A stretch of 64,000 nt of DNA from Sphingomonas sp. Root720 (lineage in GTDB: Bacteria; Pseudomonadota; Alphaproteobacteria; Sphingomonadales; Sphingomonadaceae). The notes under the pieces were generated by a model. That model worked only from the letters and a program-made list of their open reading frames with translations, had not been told where the DNA came from and searched no databases. Made by a program: the position numbers and the translations under genes. Positions 17,703 to 26,085 of the stretch are shown piece after piece. The stretch covers positions 1 through 64,000 of the forward strand of contig NZ_LMID01000012.1 of the NCBI RefSeq assembly GCF_001428605.1. Direction: 5' to 3'. How positions within the stretch are numbered: position 1 is the first letter of the stretch; every line of letters starts with the position of its first letter.

Positions 17703-18856
17703 CAGAAGGACTTCGGCAGGCCGAGCACATGCGTCGCGACATGGCTGAGGATCAGGTTAGTGGAGATCGGCGCGACCTGATAGAGGCGCGTCTCGCGGAA
17801 CTTCCGCTCGATGTCATATTCTTCGGCGAAACCGAAACCACCATGCGTCTGGACGCACATGTCGGCGGCGAACCAGGACGCTTCCGACGCCAGCAACTTC
17901 GCCATATTGGCCTCCGTGCCGCAGGGCTGGCCGGCATCGTAGAGCGCGGCCGCCGTGCGGACCATTTCTGCCGCCGCAGTCATCAGCACATAGGCCCGCG
18001 CAATCGGGAACTGGACGCCCTGATTTTCGCCGATCGCGCGGCCGAACACGCGCCGGTCCCGGGCATAGGCGCTGGCGCGGTCGATGAAGAAGCGGGCATC
18101 GCCGATGCATTCGGACGCGATCAAGATCCGTTCGGCGTTCATCCCGCCCAGGATATAGCGGAATCCAGCGCCTTCCTGTCCGATCAGCGCGCTCGCCGGA
18201 ATTTCCAGATTGTCGAAAAACAGTTCAGTCGTTGCATGGTTGAGCATGGTGCGGACCGGCCGGATCGTCAGGCCGCGGCCGATCGCCTCGCGCATGTCGA
18301 CCAAGAACACGCTCATGCCGTCGCTGGGCTTGGCGCCCTTTTCCCGCTTCTGGGTCCGGGCCAGCAACACCATCAGGTCGCTATGTTCGGCGCGGCTGAT
18401 CCACAGTTTCTGACCGTTGACCACATAGCTGTCGCCGCGGCGTTCGGCGAAGGTCTCGATCCGGGTGGTGTCGGTGCCGGCGGTGGGTTCGGTGACGCCG
18501 AAGGCCTGCAGGCGAAGCTCACCGCTGGCGATCGCGGGCAGATAGCTGGCCTTCTGCTCTTCGCCGCCGTAGCGGAGGATCGTCCCCATCGTGTACATCT
18601 GCGCATGGCAGGCGCCGCCATTGCAGCCCGAACGATGGACCTCCTCCAGGATCGCCGTGGCGGCGCCGATGCCGAGGCCGGACCCGCCGAACTCCTCAGG
18701 GATCAGCACGGACAGAAATCCTGCGTCGCTCAGCGCCTTGACGAAAGCCGAAGGATAGGAGCGGTCTCGGTCGAGCTCCTGCCAATATGGCCCGGGGAAG
18801 TCGGCGCATAACCGCTTCACCGCTTCCCGAATCTCCGGATAATCTGCGTTTTCCAA
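17702..18856 (-). CDS. Acyl-CoA dehydrogenase family protein
   Basis: About 384 residues of the ACAD fold: LQAFGVTEPTAGTDTTRIET (FAD/substrate segment), LWISRAEHSDLM, and the C-terminal QTHGGFGFAEEYDIERKFRETRLYQ. The usual catalytic block YEGTSEI that follows is replaced by APISTNLI, so the glutamate of medium-chain type enzymes is absent and a base elsewhere must be used, as in other ACAD subfamilies. A TTG start at 18856 is preferred: AAGGGAGA lies five bases ahead, while the ATG at 18904 would overlap the LysR element. It heads an operon running to 11.75 kb. Confidence 0.82.
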   Translation of the reverse strand: MENADYPEIREAVKRLCADFPGPYWQELDRDRSYPSAFVKALSDAGFLSVLIPEEFGGSGLGIGAATAILEEVHRSGCNGGACHAQMYTMGTILRYGGEEQKASYLPAIASGELRLQAFGVTEPTAGTDTTRIETFAERRGDSYVVNGQKLWISRAEHSDLMVLLARTQKREKGAKPSDGMSVFLVDMREAIGRGLTIRPVRTMLNHATTELFFDNLEIPASALIGQEGAGFRYILGGMNAERILIASECIGDARFFIDRASAYARDRRVFGRAIGENQGVQFPIARAYVLMTAAAEMVRTAAALYDAGQPCGTEANMAKLLASEASWFAADMCVQTHGGFGFAEEYDIERKFRETRLYQVAPISTNLILSHVATHVLGLPKSF

Positions 18857-18902
18857 GAAAATCTCCCTTCTCCGGGAAGATAACTGTTCACAGCGATGCC
18901 TC

Positions 18903-18942
18903 AAAAGGCCAATTGGATATTCCCGACATGCGCATTTGGCAT
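18903..18942 (-). promoter_or_regulatory. LysR-type site A (box plus second element)
   Basis: ATGCGCATTTGGCAT (18928-18942) fits ATGCC-N6-GCAT on the opposite strand and keeps the LysR T-N11-A spacing. Exactly 14 bases away, toward the acyl-CoA dehydrogenase, is AAAAGGCCAAT (18903-18913), 7 of 11 matches to ATAAGACTTAT. The element ends 47 bp before the TTG start. A run of nine G (18943-18951) directly follows the box. Confidence 0.55.
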
Positions 18943-18955
18943 GGGGGGGGGTCGG

Positions 18956-20560
18956 CTATAGCCGGCTATCCTCTTTCACCATCGCCGCACCCTTTTCGCC
19001 GATCATCAGGCAGGTGGCGTTGGTGTTTCCCGAAATGACCGTCGGCATCACCGATCCGTCGATGATGCGAAGGCCATCGATGCCGTGAACGCGCAGGCGG
19101 CTGTCGACGACGGCGAGCGCGTCTTCGCCGATCTTGCAGGTGCCCGAATGGTGCCAGGCCGAAAAGGCGGTCTCGGCGATGAACGCCAGCATCGCCTCAT
19201 CGTCCAGCTCGCGCCCTGCGGGCTCGGTTTCCTCGACGATGAGTCCGGCCAGCGGCTGTTGCGCCGCGATGCGCCCCACTAGGTGCATGCCATCGCACAT
19301 CGTCTTGCGGTCGTTTTCAGTCGCCAGATAATTGGCGTAGATCGACGGAAGATCGCGTGGATCAGACGACCGGATCCGCACATGGCCCCTGCTCTCCGGT
19401 CGGTTCTGGTAGACGCTGACGTGGAAGCCCGAATAATCGGCCAGTTCCGCGACCCCGGCCTTGGGGGCGAAGGGGCACAGGAACATCTGTACATCGGGCG
19501 TGTCGAGAGCGGGGCGCGTCGACGCATAGGCACCGGCGAGCGCTGCGCCGATGGCCAGCGGGCCGCGGCGGGTGGTCAGATATTGGAGGGCCATGGCGGC
19601 CTGGCGCAGCGGGCTGCGCATGATCATGTTGAGCGTGTCGTTGCTCGACGTCTTCCAGACGCGCTTGGCGATGACATGATCCTGCAGATTCTCGCCCACG
19701 CCTGGCAGCTCGTGCACCACCTCTATCCCATATTCGCGCAGCAGTGCCGCAGGGCCGATGCCCGACAGCTGCAGGATGTGGGGCGAATTGACCGCGCCCG
19801 CGCTGACGATGATCTCGCCGGCCGCCGCCGCGCGGTGCATCGTCCCGCCGCGTTCGAAGTGCACGGCCACGGCGCGCTTGTCCTGGATCTCGATCCGGGT
19901 CACGAGCGCTTGGGTCAGGATATGCAAGTTCGGCCGGTGACGGGCAGGACGCAGATAGGCGGCCGATGTCGATGCGCGCCGGCCCTTGCTCGTGGTGAGC
20001 TGATAATAGCCCGCGCCCTCCATGGAGGGGCCGCTGAAATCGTCGTTGCGGGGGATACCGATCGCCGCCGCGGACTGGATGAAGGCATCGGCCAGCGGAT
20101 TGCGCCAGCCGCCGTCCTCCACCGCAAGGGGCCCATCGCCGCCATGATAGTCATCGGCCCCGCGCTGCTGCCGCTCGGCCTTCTTGAAGAAGGGCAGGAT
20201 CTCTTCATAGGACCAGCCACGCGCCCCCATCTGCCCCCAGAGCGCATAATCGGTCGGGGCGCCGCGCACATAGACCATGCCGTTGGTGGAGCTCGATCCG
20301 CCCAGCACCTTGCCGCGGAACCAGGGTATGCGGCGATCGCCCAGCCGCGGCTCGGGGTCGGTCTCGTGCCGCCAGGTCGTATCCTCAGCGAAATGAACCT
20401 TGGCGAAGCCGAGGGGGATATGGAACCATATGCCGCTGTCCTCCTTGCCCGCTTCGAGCAGGAGCACCCTGGTACGCGGGTCCTCGGACAGCCGCGCCGC
20501 CACGATGGCGCCGGACGAGCCGGAGCCGATGACGATGAAATCATAATTCGTGGTTTCCAT
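18956..20560 (-). CDS. GMC family FAD-dependent oxidoreductase (choline dehydrogenase-like)
   Basis: 534 residues. The N-terminal FAD motif is IVIGSGSSGAIVAARLSE, followed by the GMC signatures GKVLGGSSSTNGMVYVRG and IIVSAGAVNSPHILQLSGIG. The C-terminal active-site His is in SAWHHSGTCKIG and the last FAD-contact segment is VISGNTNATCLMIGEKGA. It oxidises an alcohol to aldehyde or ketone, probably passing electrons to the respiratory chain. It lies 73 bp downstream of a TonB receptor gene on the same strand, implying that the imported compound carries an alcohol. Confidence 0.88.
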   Translation of the reverse strand: METTNYDFIVIGSGSSGAIVAARLSEDPRTRVLLLEAGKEDSGIWFHIPLGFAKVHFAEDTTWRHETDPEPRLGDRRIPWFRGKVLGGSSSTNGMVYVRGAPTDYALWGQMGARGWSYEEILPFFKKAERQQRGADDYHGGDGPLAVEDGGWRNPLADAFIQSAAAIGIPRNDDFSGPSMEGAGYYQLTTSKGRRASTSAAYLRPARHRPNLHILTQALVTRIEIQDKRAVAVHFERGGTMHRAAAAGEIIVSAGAVNSPHILQLSGIGPAALLREYGIEVVHELPGVGENLQDHVIAKRVWKTSSNDTLNMIMRSPLRQAAMALQYLTTRRGPLAIGAALAGAYASTRPALDTPDVQMFLCPFAPKAGVAELADYSGFHVSVYQNRPESRGHVRIRSSDPRDLPSIYANYLATENDRKTMCDGMHLVGRIAAQQPLAGLIVEETEPAGRELDDEAMLAFIAETAFSAWHHSGTCKIGEDALAVVDSRLRVHGIDGLRIIDGSVMPTVISGNTNATCLMIGEKGAAMVKEDSRL

Positions 20561-20633
20561 GGCGGGCCTCCGAAAGATCGCGACGGCGCCGGGCGGCGTG
20601 CCGCGCGGAGACGGCCGCCGTGGACGAACGTAG

Positions 20634-22928
20634 CTAGAATTTATATCCGAGCGTGGCGCCATAGGTGGCCGGCATGCCGGTCACCCTGGCAACGGTGTCG
20701 ACCACATGGGTCACCGAGGTCAGGTAGAACTTGTTGGTGATATTGCGGCCCCAGAGCTGGACCGTGAACCGATCAAAATCGACGCCCGCACGCAGGTCGA
20801 GCAAGCCATAGGACGGTATCAGGAACTCACGGCTGGCGCCGAAGGCTGCGACGCTGCGGCTGCGATAGGCATAGCTGGCTCCAAGCCGCAGCACGGCGCT
20901 GTCGGAAAGCCGCCGCTGATAATCGGCATCGAGTGAGAGCTGCCATTTCGGCGTGTTGGGAAAGCGCTCGCCATCGAGATTGACCGGCACCGCGAAGGGA
21001 TCGAAGCTCAGATAGCTGCCGCGAACCTTGGAATCGACATAGGTGCCGCCGGCGTTGAGCGTGAGGCCTCGCGCCGGGCGCAGCGTAAGGTTCAGCTCGC
21101 CGCCATAAACACGCGACTTGGGAATGCTGATTTCGCCTGGATTGGGGCCGAAGATCGTCAGCACATAGCCGATCTGCTGCTTGTCCTTGTAATCATAATA
21201 GAAGCCGGCGCCGGCCAACTGCACCGCGCGATCCAGCAGCGACGCCTTGAAGCCCAGCTCATAGGCCAGCACCGATTCCTGCTTTACCGGAACGTCCTGG
21301 CTGGCCAGCGTGGCGGCGACGGTCGGGAAGGTGCCGGCTTTGTAGCCCCGGGTTATGTTTGCGTAGATCAGCTGGTCGGGCGACGGCTTGTAATTCAGGC
21401 TGAGCCGCCACGACAGATTGTCCTCATGCAGCCCGTCGCGCACGAGCCCCGGCTGGAAGGTGCCGCCGACATCGTCCAGCGTCACGCACCCGCCTGGCGG
21501 GATGGTGGCCCCGGACAGGCCCGAGAAGGCGCCCGCCATCACCCCGTCGCCGCTGTCGCGCACGCAGCCGCTGAAGCGGTTGCGTGAATCCGTGTAGCGG
21601 GTCGAGCCTTGCGCGGTCAGGGTCGGCGCGATGTCGAAGTCGACGCTCGCAAAGCCGGCAAGCGTCCGTATCCGCTGGTGGTTCGAGTTGAAGAAATTGG
21701 TCGCGGTGAGGCCGAGGATGCCAACCGAGGACCCAGTGGTGAAGCCGTTCTGATCGTCCTGGGTGCGGTCATGGGCGTAATTGCCGCCGACCAGCCACCG
21801 CAATGTCCCTCCGGCGGACTTGCCCGCGATCCGCAGCTCCTGCGAGAAGGATTCGATCCGGGAATTGAGCGTCATCCGGAAATCGGTGACGTTGGTGCCG
21901 TCGGGATCGATCGGCGCCCGCTGCTTGAAGTCCGAATAAGCGGAGATCGAGGTCAGCGTGACATCGTCGGCGAGATCGAGATCCGCCCGGACCGAGGCCT
22001 GGCCCATGCGGTCGTCGCTCCTGAAGCTGGTGGCGGGGTCCCAATCCGCGATGCGCGCCTTGTCTGGCGCGGCCGAATAGGCGGTCAGGGCCGGGAAGAG
22101 ACCGGTATAGCCGCCTCCGGCAGCCGGAACGGCCGGCGAGAAGCGCATGAACTGGGCGGCCTGGGAGTCGCTCTTGTTCCGCCACCCGTTGAGGTTGATC
22201 TGGATTCGCAGGCGGTCGGTGGGATCGAGGTCGATCAGCAGCCGGGCGGTCGTAAAATTGCGCTGGCCCAGGGCGTCCTCGCGCGTCTGGCTCTTCTGCC
22301 AATTGCCCCGCTGTTCCGTCCTCACCGCGAGCCGGGCCCTGACATTCTCGCCCAGCGGACCGCTGACAAAAGCCTGCGCATCGAGCTGGTCAAACCGCCC
22401 GTAGGTGAGCTCCGTCCCGCCCCTGAGCGTGTCGGTCGGCTTGGCGGCGATATAATTGATCGCGCCGCCGGTGGAGTTCTGTCCGAACAGGGTTCCTTGC
22501 GGGCCCTTGAGCACCTCGACCCGCTCCAGATCGAGCGACGCCCCCGGCGTCATCACCGAATAGGACAGTGGCACCTGGTCGACATAGACGCTGACAGTCG
22601 GTGCGACCGCGACGGCGAGATCCTTCAGGCCGATCCCGCGGATTGTGTAGACCGGCGAGCCATAGTCGCTCGGCTGATAGGTGAGGCCAGGCACAATCTT
22701 AGCCAGATCGGCGACGCTGCTTATGCCGCGCTGGGCAAGCTGCTCGCCCGTCGCGGCCGAAATCGACATCGGCACGTCGGATAGCTTTTCCGAACGCTTC
22801 TGGGCTGTGACGACGATATCGCCGACGGTATCGGCGGCTGAGACCGGGGCCTGAGCCAGGGCGGGGGCGCCGAAGTTCCCGATGCTCAACGCGCACACCG
22901 ACAGCAGTTTATACCGGCTCCTGGCCAC
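20634..22928 (-). CDS. TonB-dependent outer-membrane receptor (paralogue 1)
   Basis: About 764 residues from a GTG start: a signal peptide (LLSVCALSIGNFGAPALAQA), a TonB box-like DIVVTAQKRSEKLSDVP, the plug domain with GPQGTLFGQNSTGGAINYIA, and a beta-barrel ending in YGATLGYKF. GTG 22928 is preferred because GGGAGA lies six bases ahead and the upstream ATG 22985 falls next to the LysR element. It imports a bulky or hydrophobic substrate across the outer membrane. It is divergent from the LysR gene, and paralogues 2 and 3 lie at 29.8 and 33.9 kb. Confidence 0.9.
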   Translation of the reverse strand: MARSRYKLLSVCALSIGNFGAPALAQAPVSAADTVGDIVVTAQKRSEKLSDVPMSISAATGEQLAQRGISSVADLAKIVPGLTYQPSDYGSPVYTIRGIGLKDLAVAVAPTVSVYVDQVPLSYSVMTPGASLDLERVEVLKGPQGTLFGQNSTGGAINYIAAKPTDTLRGGTELTYGRFDQLDAQAFVSGPLGENVRARLAVRTEQRGNWQKSQTREDALGQRNFTTARLLIDLDPTDRLRIQINLNGWRNKSDSQAAQFMRFSPAVPAAGGGYTGLFPALTAYSAAPDKARIADWDPATSFRSDDRMGQASVRADLDLADDVTLTSISAYSDFKQRAPIDPDGTNVTDFRMTLNSRIESFSQELRIAGKSAGGTLRWLVGGNYAHDRTQDDQNGFTTGSSVGILGLTATNFFNSNHQRIRTLAGFASVDFDIAPTLTAQGSTRYTDSRNRFSGCVRDSGDGVMAGAFSGLSGATIPPGGCVTLDDVGGTFQPGLVRDGLHEDNLSWRLSLNYKPSPDQLIYANITRGYKAGTFPTVAATLASQDVPVKQESVLAYELGFKASLLDRAVQLAGAGFYYDYKDKQQIGYVLTIFGPNPGEISIPKSRVYGGELNLTLRPARGLTLNAGGTYVDSKVRGSYLSFDPFAVPVNLDGERFPNTPKWQLSLDADYQRRLSDSAVLRLGASYAYRSRSVAAFGASREFLIPSYGLLDLRAGVDFDRFTVQLWGRNITNKFYLTSVTHVVDTVARVTGMPATYGATLGYKF

Positions 22929-22990
22929 AGGCAGTCTCCCACATTTTCTAATTTCGTTGTCCGAAGCATAGGAATTGACTTCCATGCCGT

Positions 22991-23030
22991 AAAAGACTTA
23001 TGCGCGATGAAGGCCATGCCGGCTTTGCAT
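22991..23030 (-). promoter_or_regulatory. LysR-type site B (box plus second element)
   Basis: In the LysR/TonB divergent promoter, AAAAGACTTAT (22991-23001) is followed after 14 bases by ATGCCGGCTTTGCAT (23016-23030). The box ends 10 bp before the LysR ATG, the classical position for autoregulation, and the second element faces the TonB gene, 63 bp from its start. The 40-bp block aligns base for base with site D at 29.7 kb. Confidence 0.68.
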
Positions 23031-23040
23031 GAGGATTGCG

Positions 23041-23964
23041 ATGGAACTTCGACATCTGCGCAATTTCGTCACAGTCGTGGAGCAGAAAAGCATCTCCAAG
23101 GCGGCGAATATCGTCCGGCTTGCGCAGCCGGCCCTGTCGCGCCAACTCCAGGCGCTGGAAAATGATCTCGGCGCACCGCTGCTCGTTCGTCATGGCTGGG
23201 GCATCACGCCGACTCCCGAGGGCGAGGTGCTCGCCAAATCGGCCCGGAGCCTGCTCGATCAGGCCCAGGCGGTGCGCGATGCGGTGGGCGCGGCGTCGGG
23301 GTCGCCGTCTGGTAAACTCGCCATCGGCGTGCCAAGCTCCATGGCCGAGATCGTGCTGCCCGAGCTGGCGCTCGCCGCGCAGCGGGCACTACCGCGCGTC
23401 GAGTTGCGGCTGGTCGAGGGCTATAGCGCGACGCTGCGGCAGCGGCTGCTGACCGGTGAGCTCGACGCCGCAATCCTCTATGCCGACCGCCGACATTCGT
23501 CGCTGGTCACGCGGCCGCTCTTAACGGAATCACTGGTCGCCTTCGGACCGGCGGGAGCTTTCGGCACCGAGGCCGCAATCTCCATCGAGGATCTCGTCGC
23601 GCGCAATCCGATCATGCCAGCCTCGGCCAACCAGCTGCGCGCGCTGTTCGAAGAGGCGGCCGCCAATATCGGGCTCACAGCCACCGCGGCAATGGAGGTG
23701 GATTCTGTGCCGGCGCTGCTCGCGCTTGTCGCCGCAGGTGCAGGCGTTTCGGTTCTACCCTATTCATCGATTCGCCACGCCGTCGAGAAAGGACGGGTCA
23801 GCTATGCTCGTATCTCGCCGCAGAAGCTCGATCGCCAACTGGTGCTCGCCCGGACGCAGGAACGCATCGAAACCCCATCGTGGAATGGCATCGTCAACCT
23901 GCTCTGCGAAATACTTTCCGCCGGAGAGCAGGCCTATCGCTGGCAGGTCGTCAAGACGGAATAA
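23041..23964 (+). CDS. LysR family transcriptional regulator
   Basis: About 307 residues starting MELRHLRNFVTVVEQKSIS, the typical LysR winged-helix opening, with AAQPALSRQLQALE-like recognition helix (residues about 25-45) and a periplasmic-binding-protein-like effector domain (SGKLAIGVPSSMAEIVLP). ATG 23041 is chosen over 23029 because the family N-terminus begins there. It is divergent from TonB receptor 1, and its presumed binding box occurs six times between 18.9 and 38.3 kb. It is therefore the likely activator of uptake, ring-opening and CoA-ester genes. The effector is unknown. Confidence 0.92.
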   Translation: MELRHLRNFVTVVEQKSISKAANIVRLAQPALSRQLQALENDLGAPLLVRHGWGITPTPEGEVLAKSARSLLDQAQAVRDAVGAASGSPSGKLAIGVPSSMAEIVLPELALAAQRALPRVELRLVEGYSATLRQRLLTGELDAAILYADRRHSSLVTRPLLTESLVAFGPAGAFGTEAAISIEDLVARNPIMPASANQLRALFEEAAANIGLTATAAMEVDSVPALLALVAAGAGVSVLPYSSIRHAVEKGRVSYARISPQKLDRQLVLARTQERIETPSWNGIVNLLCEILSAGEQAYRWQVVKTE

Positions 23965-23990
23965 GGCCTGCGCCGCGGCCTGGCGCGGTC

Positions 23991-24929
23991 CTAGCGCCCA
24001 GCGGGCAGGCGTGCCTTGCGGAGCAGCGCACGGCAGGCGCGCAGGCTGGCCGCGTCAACCATCTTGCCGCCAACGCTGACCGCGCCGCGCCCTTCGCGCA
24101 GGCCAGCGTGATATTCGGCCATCACCACTTGCGCTTGGGCGATCTCATCGGCCGAGGGGGAGAAGAGGCGGTCCACCGCCGCGGGTTGCGACGGATGAAT
24201 GCACCATTTGCCGTCGAAGCCCATGACCCGGGCGATGCGCGAGGCCCGCTCGAGGCCCTCGCCGTCCCTTATCCCCGCAAAGGGGCCGTCAATGGCGCGC
24301 AACCCATTCGCCCGCGCCGCCGCGACGATCGAGACCATTGCGTGGTGCCAGCGGTGGCCGGGATAGAGCGCGTCATGCTCATCAAAGCCGCCGATCGTCG
24401 TTTGCGGCATCTGCATTGATGCCGAAAAGTCGCCCGAGCCGAAGATCAGTGCCTCCAGCCGCCTGCTCGCCTTCGCGATCTCGCGAATCTCGACGAGGCC
24501 GGCGGCCGTCTCGATCAAGGCTTCGATCGCGATCGGCTTTCCGCCACTCGGCGTTCCTATCTGCGTGAGCAGCATGTCGACGAAGCGGATGTCGTCGCGC
24601 CCCTCGACCTTGGGAACGACGATCAGGTCGAGCTTCCCGCCCGCCTGGCTCGCCAGTGCGATCACGTCTTGATAGGCGAATGGCCCGTCGAGAGCATTGA
24701 TCCGGACCATGACCGTCTTACCGCGAAAATCGAGGGCGTTGAGCGCATCAACGGCATGTTGCCGGCCCGTCGACTTCTCGTCCGGCGCGACCGCATCCTC
24801 GCAATCGATGCAGATCGCGTCAGCCTCCGCCGCGGCCGCCTTGGCGATCATTGCGGGATTGGATGCGGGCACCAGCAGGACGGAGCGGATAGCGCGATCG
24901 GCCGCGTCCTCGATCATCGCGGTCGCCAT
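23991..24929 (-). CDS. HpcH/HpaI (CitE-like) acyl-CoA lyase
   Basis: 312 residues with the CitE/malyl-CoA lyase signature set: SVLLVPASNPAMIAKAA, CIDCEDAVAPDEK, MVRIN, EALIET, FGSGDFSASM and KWCIHPSQ. The Asp/Glu residues would bind Mg2+. Such enzymes cleave malyl-, methylmalyl- or citramalyl-CoA into an acyl-CoA and glyoxylate or pyruvate. It overlaps the hydratase gene by 16 bases, so it probably splits the hydroxyacyl-CoA that the hydratase makes. It is the last gene of the site C operon. Confidence 0.85.
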   Translation of the reverse strand: MATAMIEDAADRAIRSVLLVPASNPAMIAKAAAAEADAICIDCEDAVAPDEKSTGRQHAVDALNALDFRGKTVMVRINALDGPFAYQDVIALASQAGGKLDLIVVPKVEGRDDIRFVDMLLTQIGTPSGGKPIAIEALIETAAGLVEIREIAKASRRLEALIFGSGDFSASMQMPQTTIGGFDEHDALYPGHRWHHAMVSIVAAARANGLRAIDGPFAGIRDGEGLERASRIARVMGFDGKWCIHPSQPAAVDRLFSPSADEIAQAQVVMAEYHAGLREGRGAVSVGGKMVDAASLRACRALLRKARLPAGR

Positions 24930-25759
24930 GTGATGCTCGCCTGCATCCCGACGCCGCCATCCGCGATCGCGGTGAAGAGCTGGGTCAGGTCGGCTGTCGC
25001 ATTCACGCCGTTGACGCTGATGGAATCGAAATCGAAGAAGGGCCGGACTGCCCGGAAGTCGAAATTTAGTGGCTCGCGGCCGGCATTATGCCGCGTCGCC
25101 GCGTCGAACAATAGGCTGGCTTGAAGCGGCCCGTGGACGACGAGCCCGGGATAATGCTCCACATCTTTGCAATATTGGCGGTCATAATGGATGCGGTGAC
25201 CGTTGAAGGTCAGCGCCGAATAGCGGAACAGCAGGACCGGATCGGCGGCGATCGGTTCGGACCAGTCGGCCGGCGGTGGATCGACCCGCGGCGGCGGCGT
25301 GAACCGTTCCGGAATGCCGAGATAGACGATGTCATGCTCGTCGCGGATCGCGAGTTGTCCGTCCACGGAGATGTCGTGCCGCACCGTCACGAACACCAAC
25401 GCGCCGGAACGGCCGAACTTTTCCTCCACGCGCAGGATCGTCGAGCGGCGCTCGGCGATATCGCCGATGCGGATCGGCCTGTGAAAGGTCATGCGACTGC
25501 CGGCCCACATCCGCCGCGGCAGATCGACCGGCGGCAGGAAGCCGCCACGCTTCGGATGGCCGTCGGGCCCGACCTCGCTCATCGGGGCGCGGGGAAGGAA
25601 GTAGAGCCAGATCCACGGGCCGGGCAGCGGCGTTCCATCGTCATAGGCGCGATCGTGATGGTCGAAGGTTGCCGCCAGGGCACTGGCCGGCGTCCCGGCG
25701 ATCAGGTCGCGCATCATTTCGTGGCGCCCCACCCAGGCGCCATATCGGGAAGAAGTCAT
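24914..25759 (-). CDS. MaoC/HTD2-type dehydratase, mesaconyl- or itaconyl-CoA hydratase-like
   Basis: 281 residues, double-hotdog type. The segments WIWLYFLPRAPMSEVGPDGH, LPRRMWAGSRMTFHRPIRIGD and LTFNGHRIHYDRQY are those of mesaconyl-C4-CoA/itaconyl-CoA hydratases; NGHRIHYD holds the hydratase His. The genetic pairing with a CitE-like lyase mirrors known itaconate and mesaconate routes. ATG 25759 is taken as start since the protein then begins ahead of the hotdog domain; an upstream extension has no family support. Substrate assignment is by analogy. Confidence 0.78.
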   Translation of the reverse strand: MTSSRYGAWVGRHEMMRDLIAGTPASALAATFDHHDRAYDDGTPLPGPWIWLYFLPRAPMSEVGPDGHPKRGGFLPPVDLPRRMWAGSRMTFHRPIRIGDIAERRSTILRVEEKFGRSGALVFVTVRHDISVDGQLAIRDEHDIVYLGIPERFTPPPRVDPPPADWSEPIAADPVLLFRYSALTFNGHRIHYDRQYCKDVEHYPGLVVHGPLQASLLFDAATRHNAGREPLNFDFRAVRPFFDFDSISVNGVNATADLTQLFTAIADGGVGMQASITWRPR

Positions 25760-25791
25760 TGATCTTGGGCTTCCGAAGGGACGCGCACGGG

Positions 25792-26085
25792 TCAGCGGGC
25801 GGCGAGCGCTCGCGTGTGCACGGTCGTGGACGGGATGGCGTAGAAGGGCATAACATGCTCGCGCCAGTAGCGGCCGGCATCGGTGTCCCGCATCGCCAGA
25901 TGGGCTTCGACGCTTTCCCACTGCGCGCGCAAATAATAGCATCGCGCATCTTCGATTTCGCGCTCGACCGTCATCGTGTTGCAGCCGGGCACGTGCGAAA
26001 ATCTCGCGATATAGGTGGCCACCGCTTGTTCGAAGGCCTCGCTGTTCGCGCTGTCGATGGTAAGCTTGGCGATCTCGTTGATCAT
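25792..26085 (-). CDS. ABM-type dimeric alpha/beta-barrel protein
   Basis: 97 residues: INEIAKLTIDSANSEAFEQAV followed by CYYLRAQWESVEAHLAMRDTD, the pattern of antibiotic-biosynthesis monooxygenase-like barrels in which small proteins act as cofactor-free monooxygenases or accessory folds. It overlaps the phosphotriesterase-family gene by four bases (ATGA) and precedes the hydratase by 32 bp, so it belongs to the same operon. The specific reaction is unknown. Confidence 0.72.
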   Translation of the reverse strand: MINEIAKLTIDSANSEAFEQAVATYIARFSHVPGCNTMTVEREIEDARCYYLRAQWESVEAHLAMRDTDAGRYWREHVMPFYAIPSTTVHTRALAAR

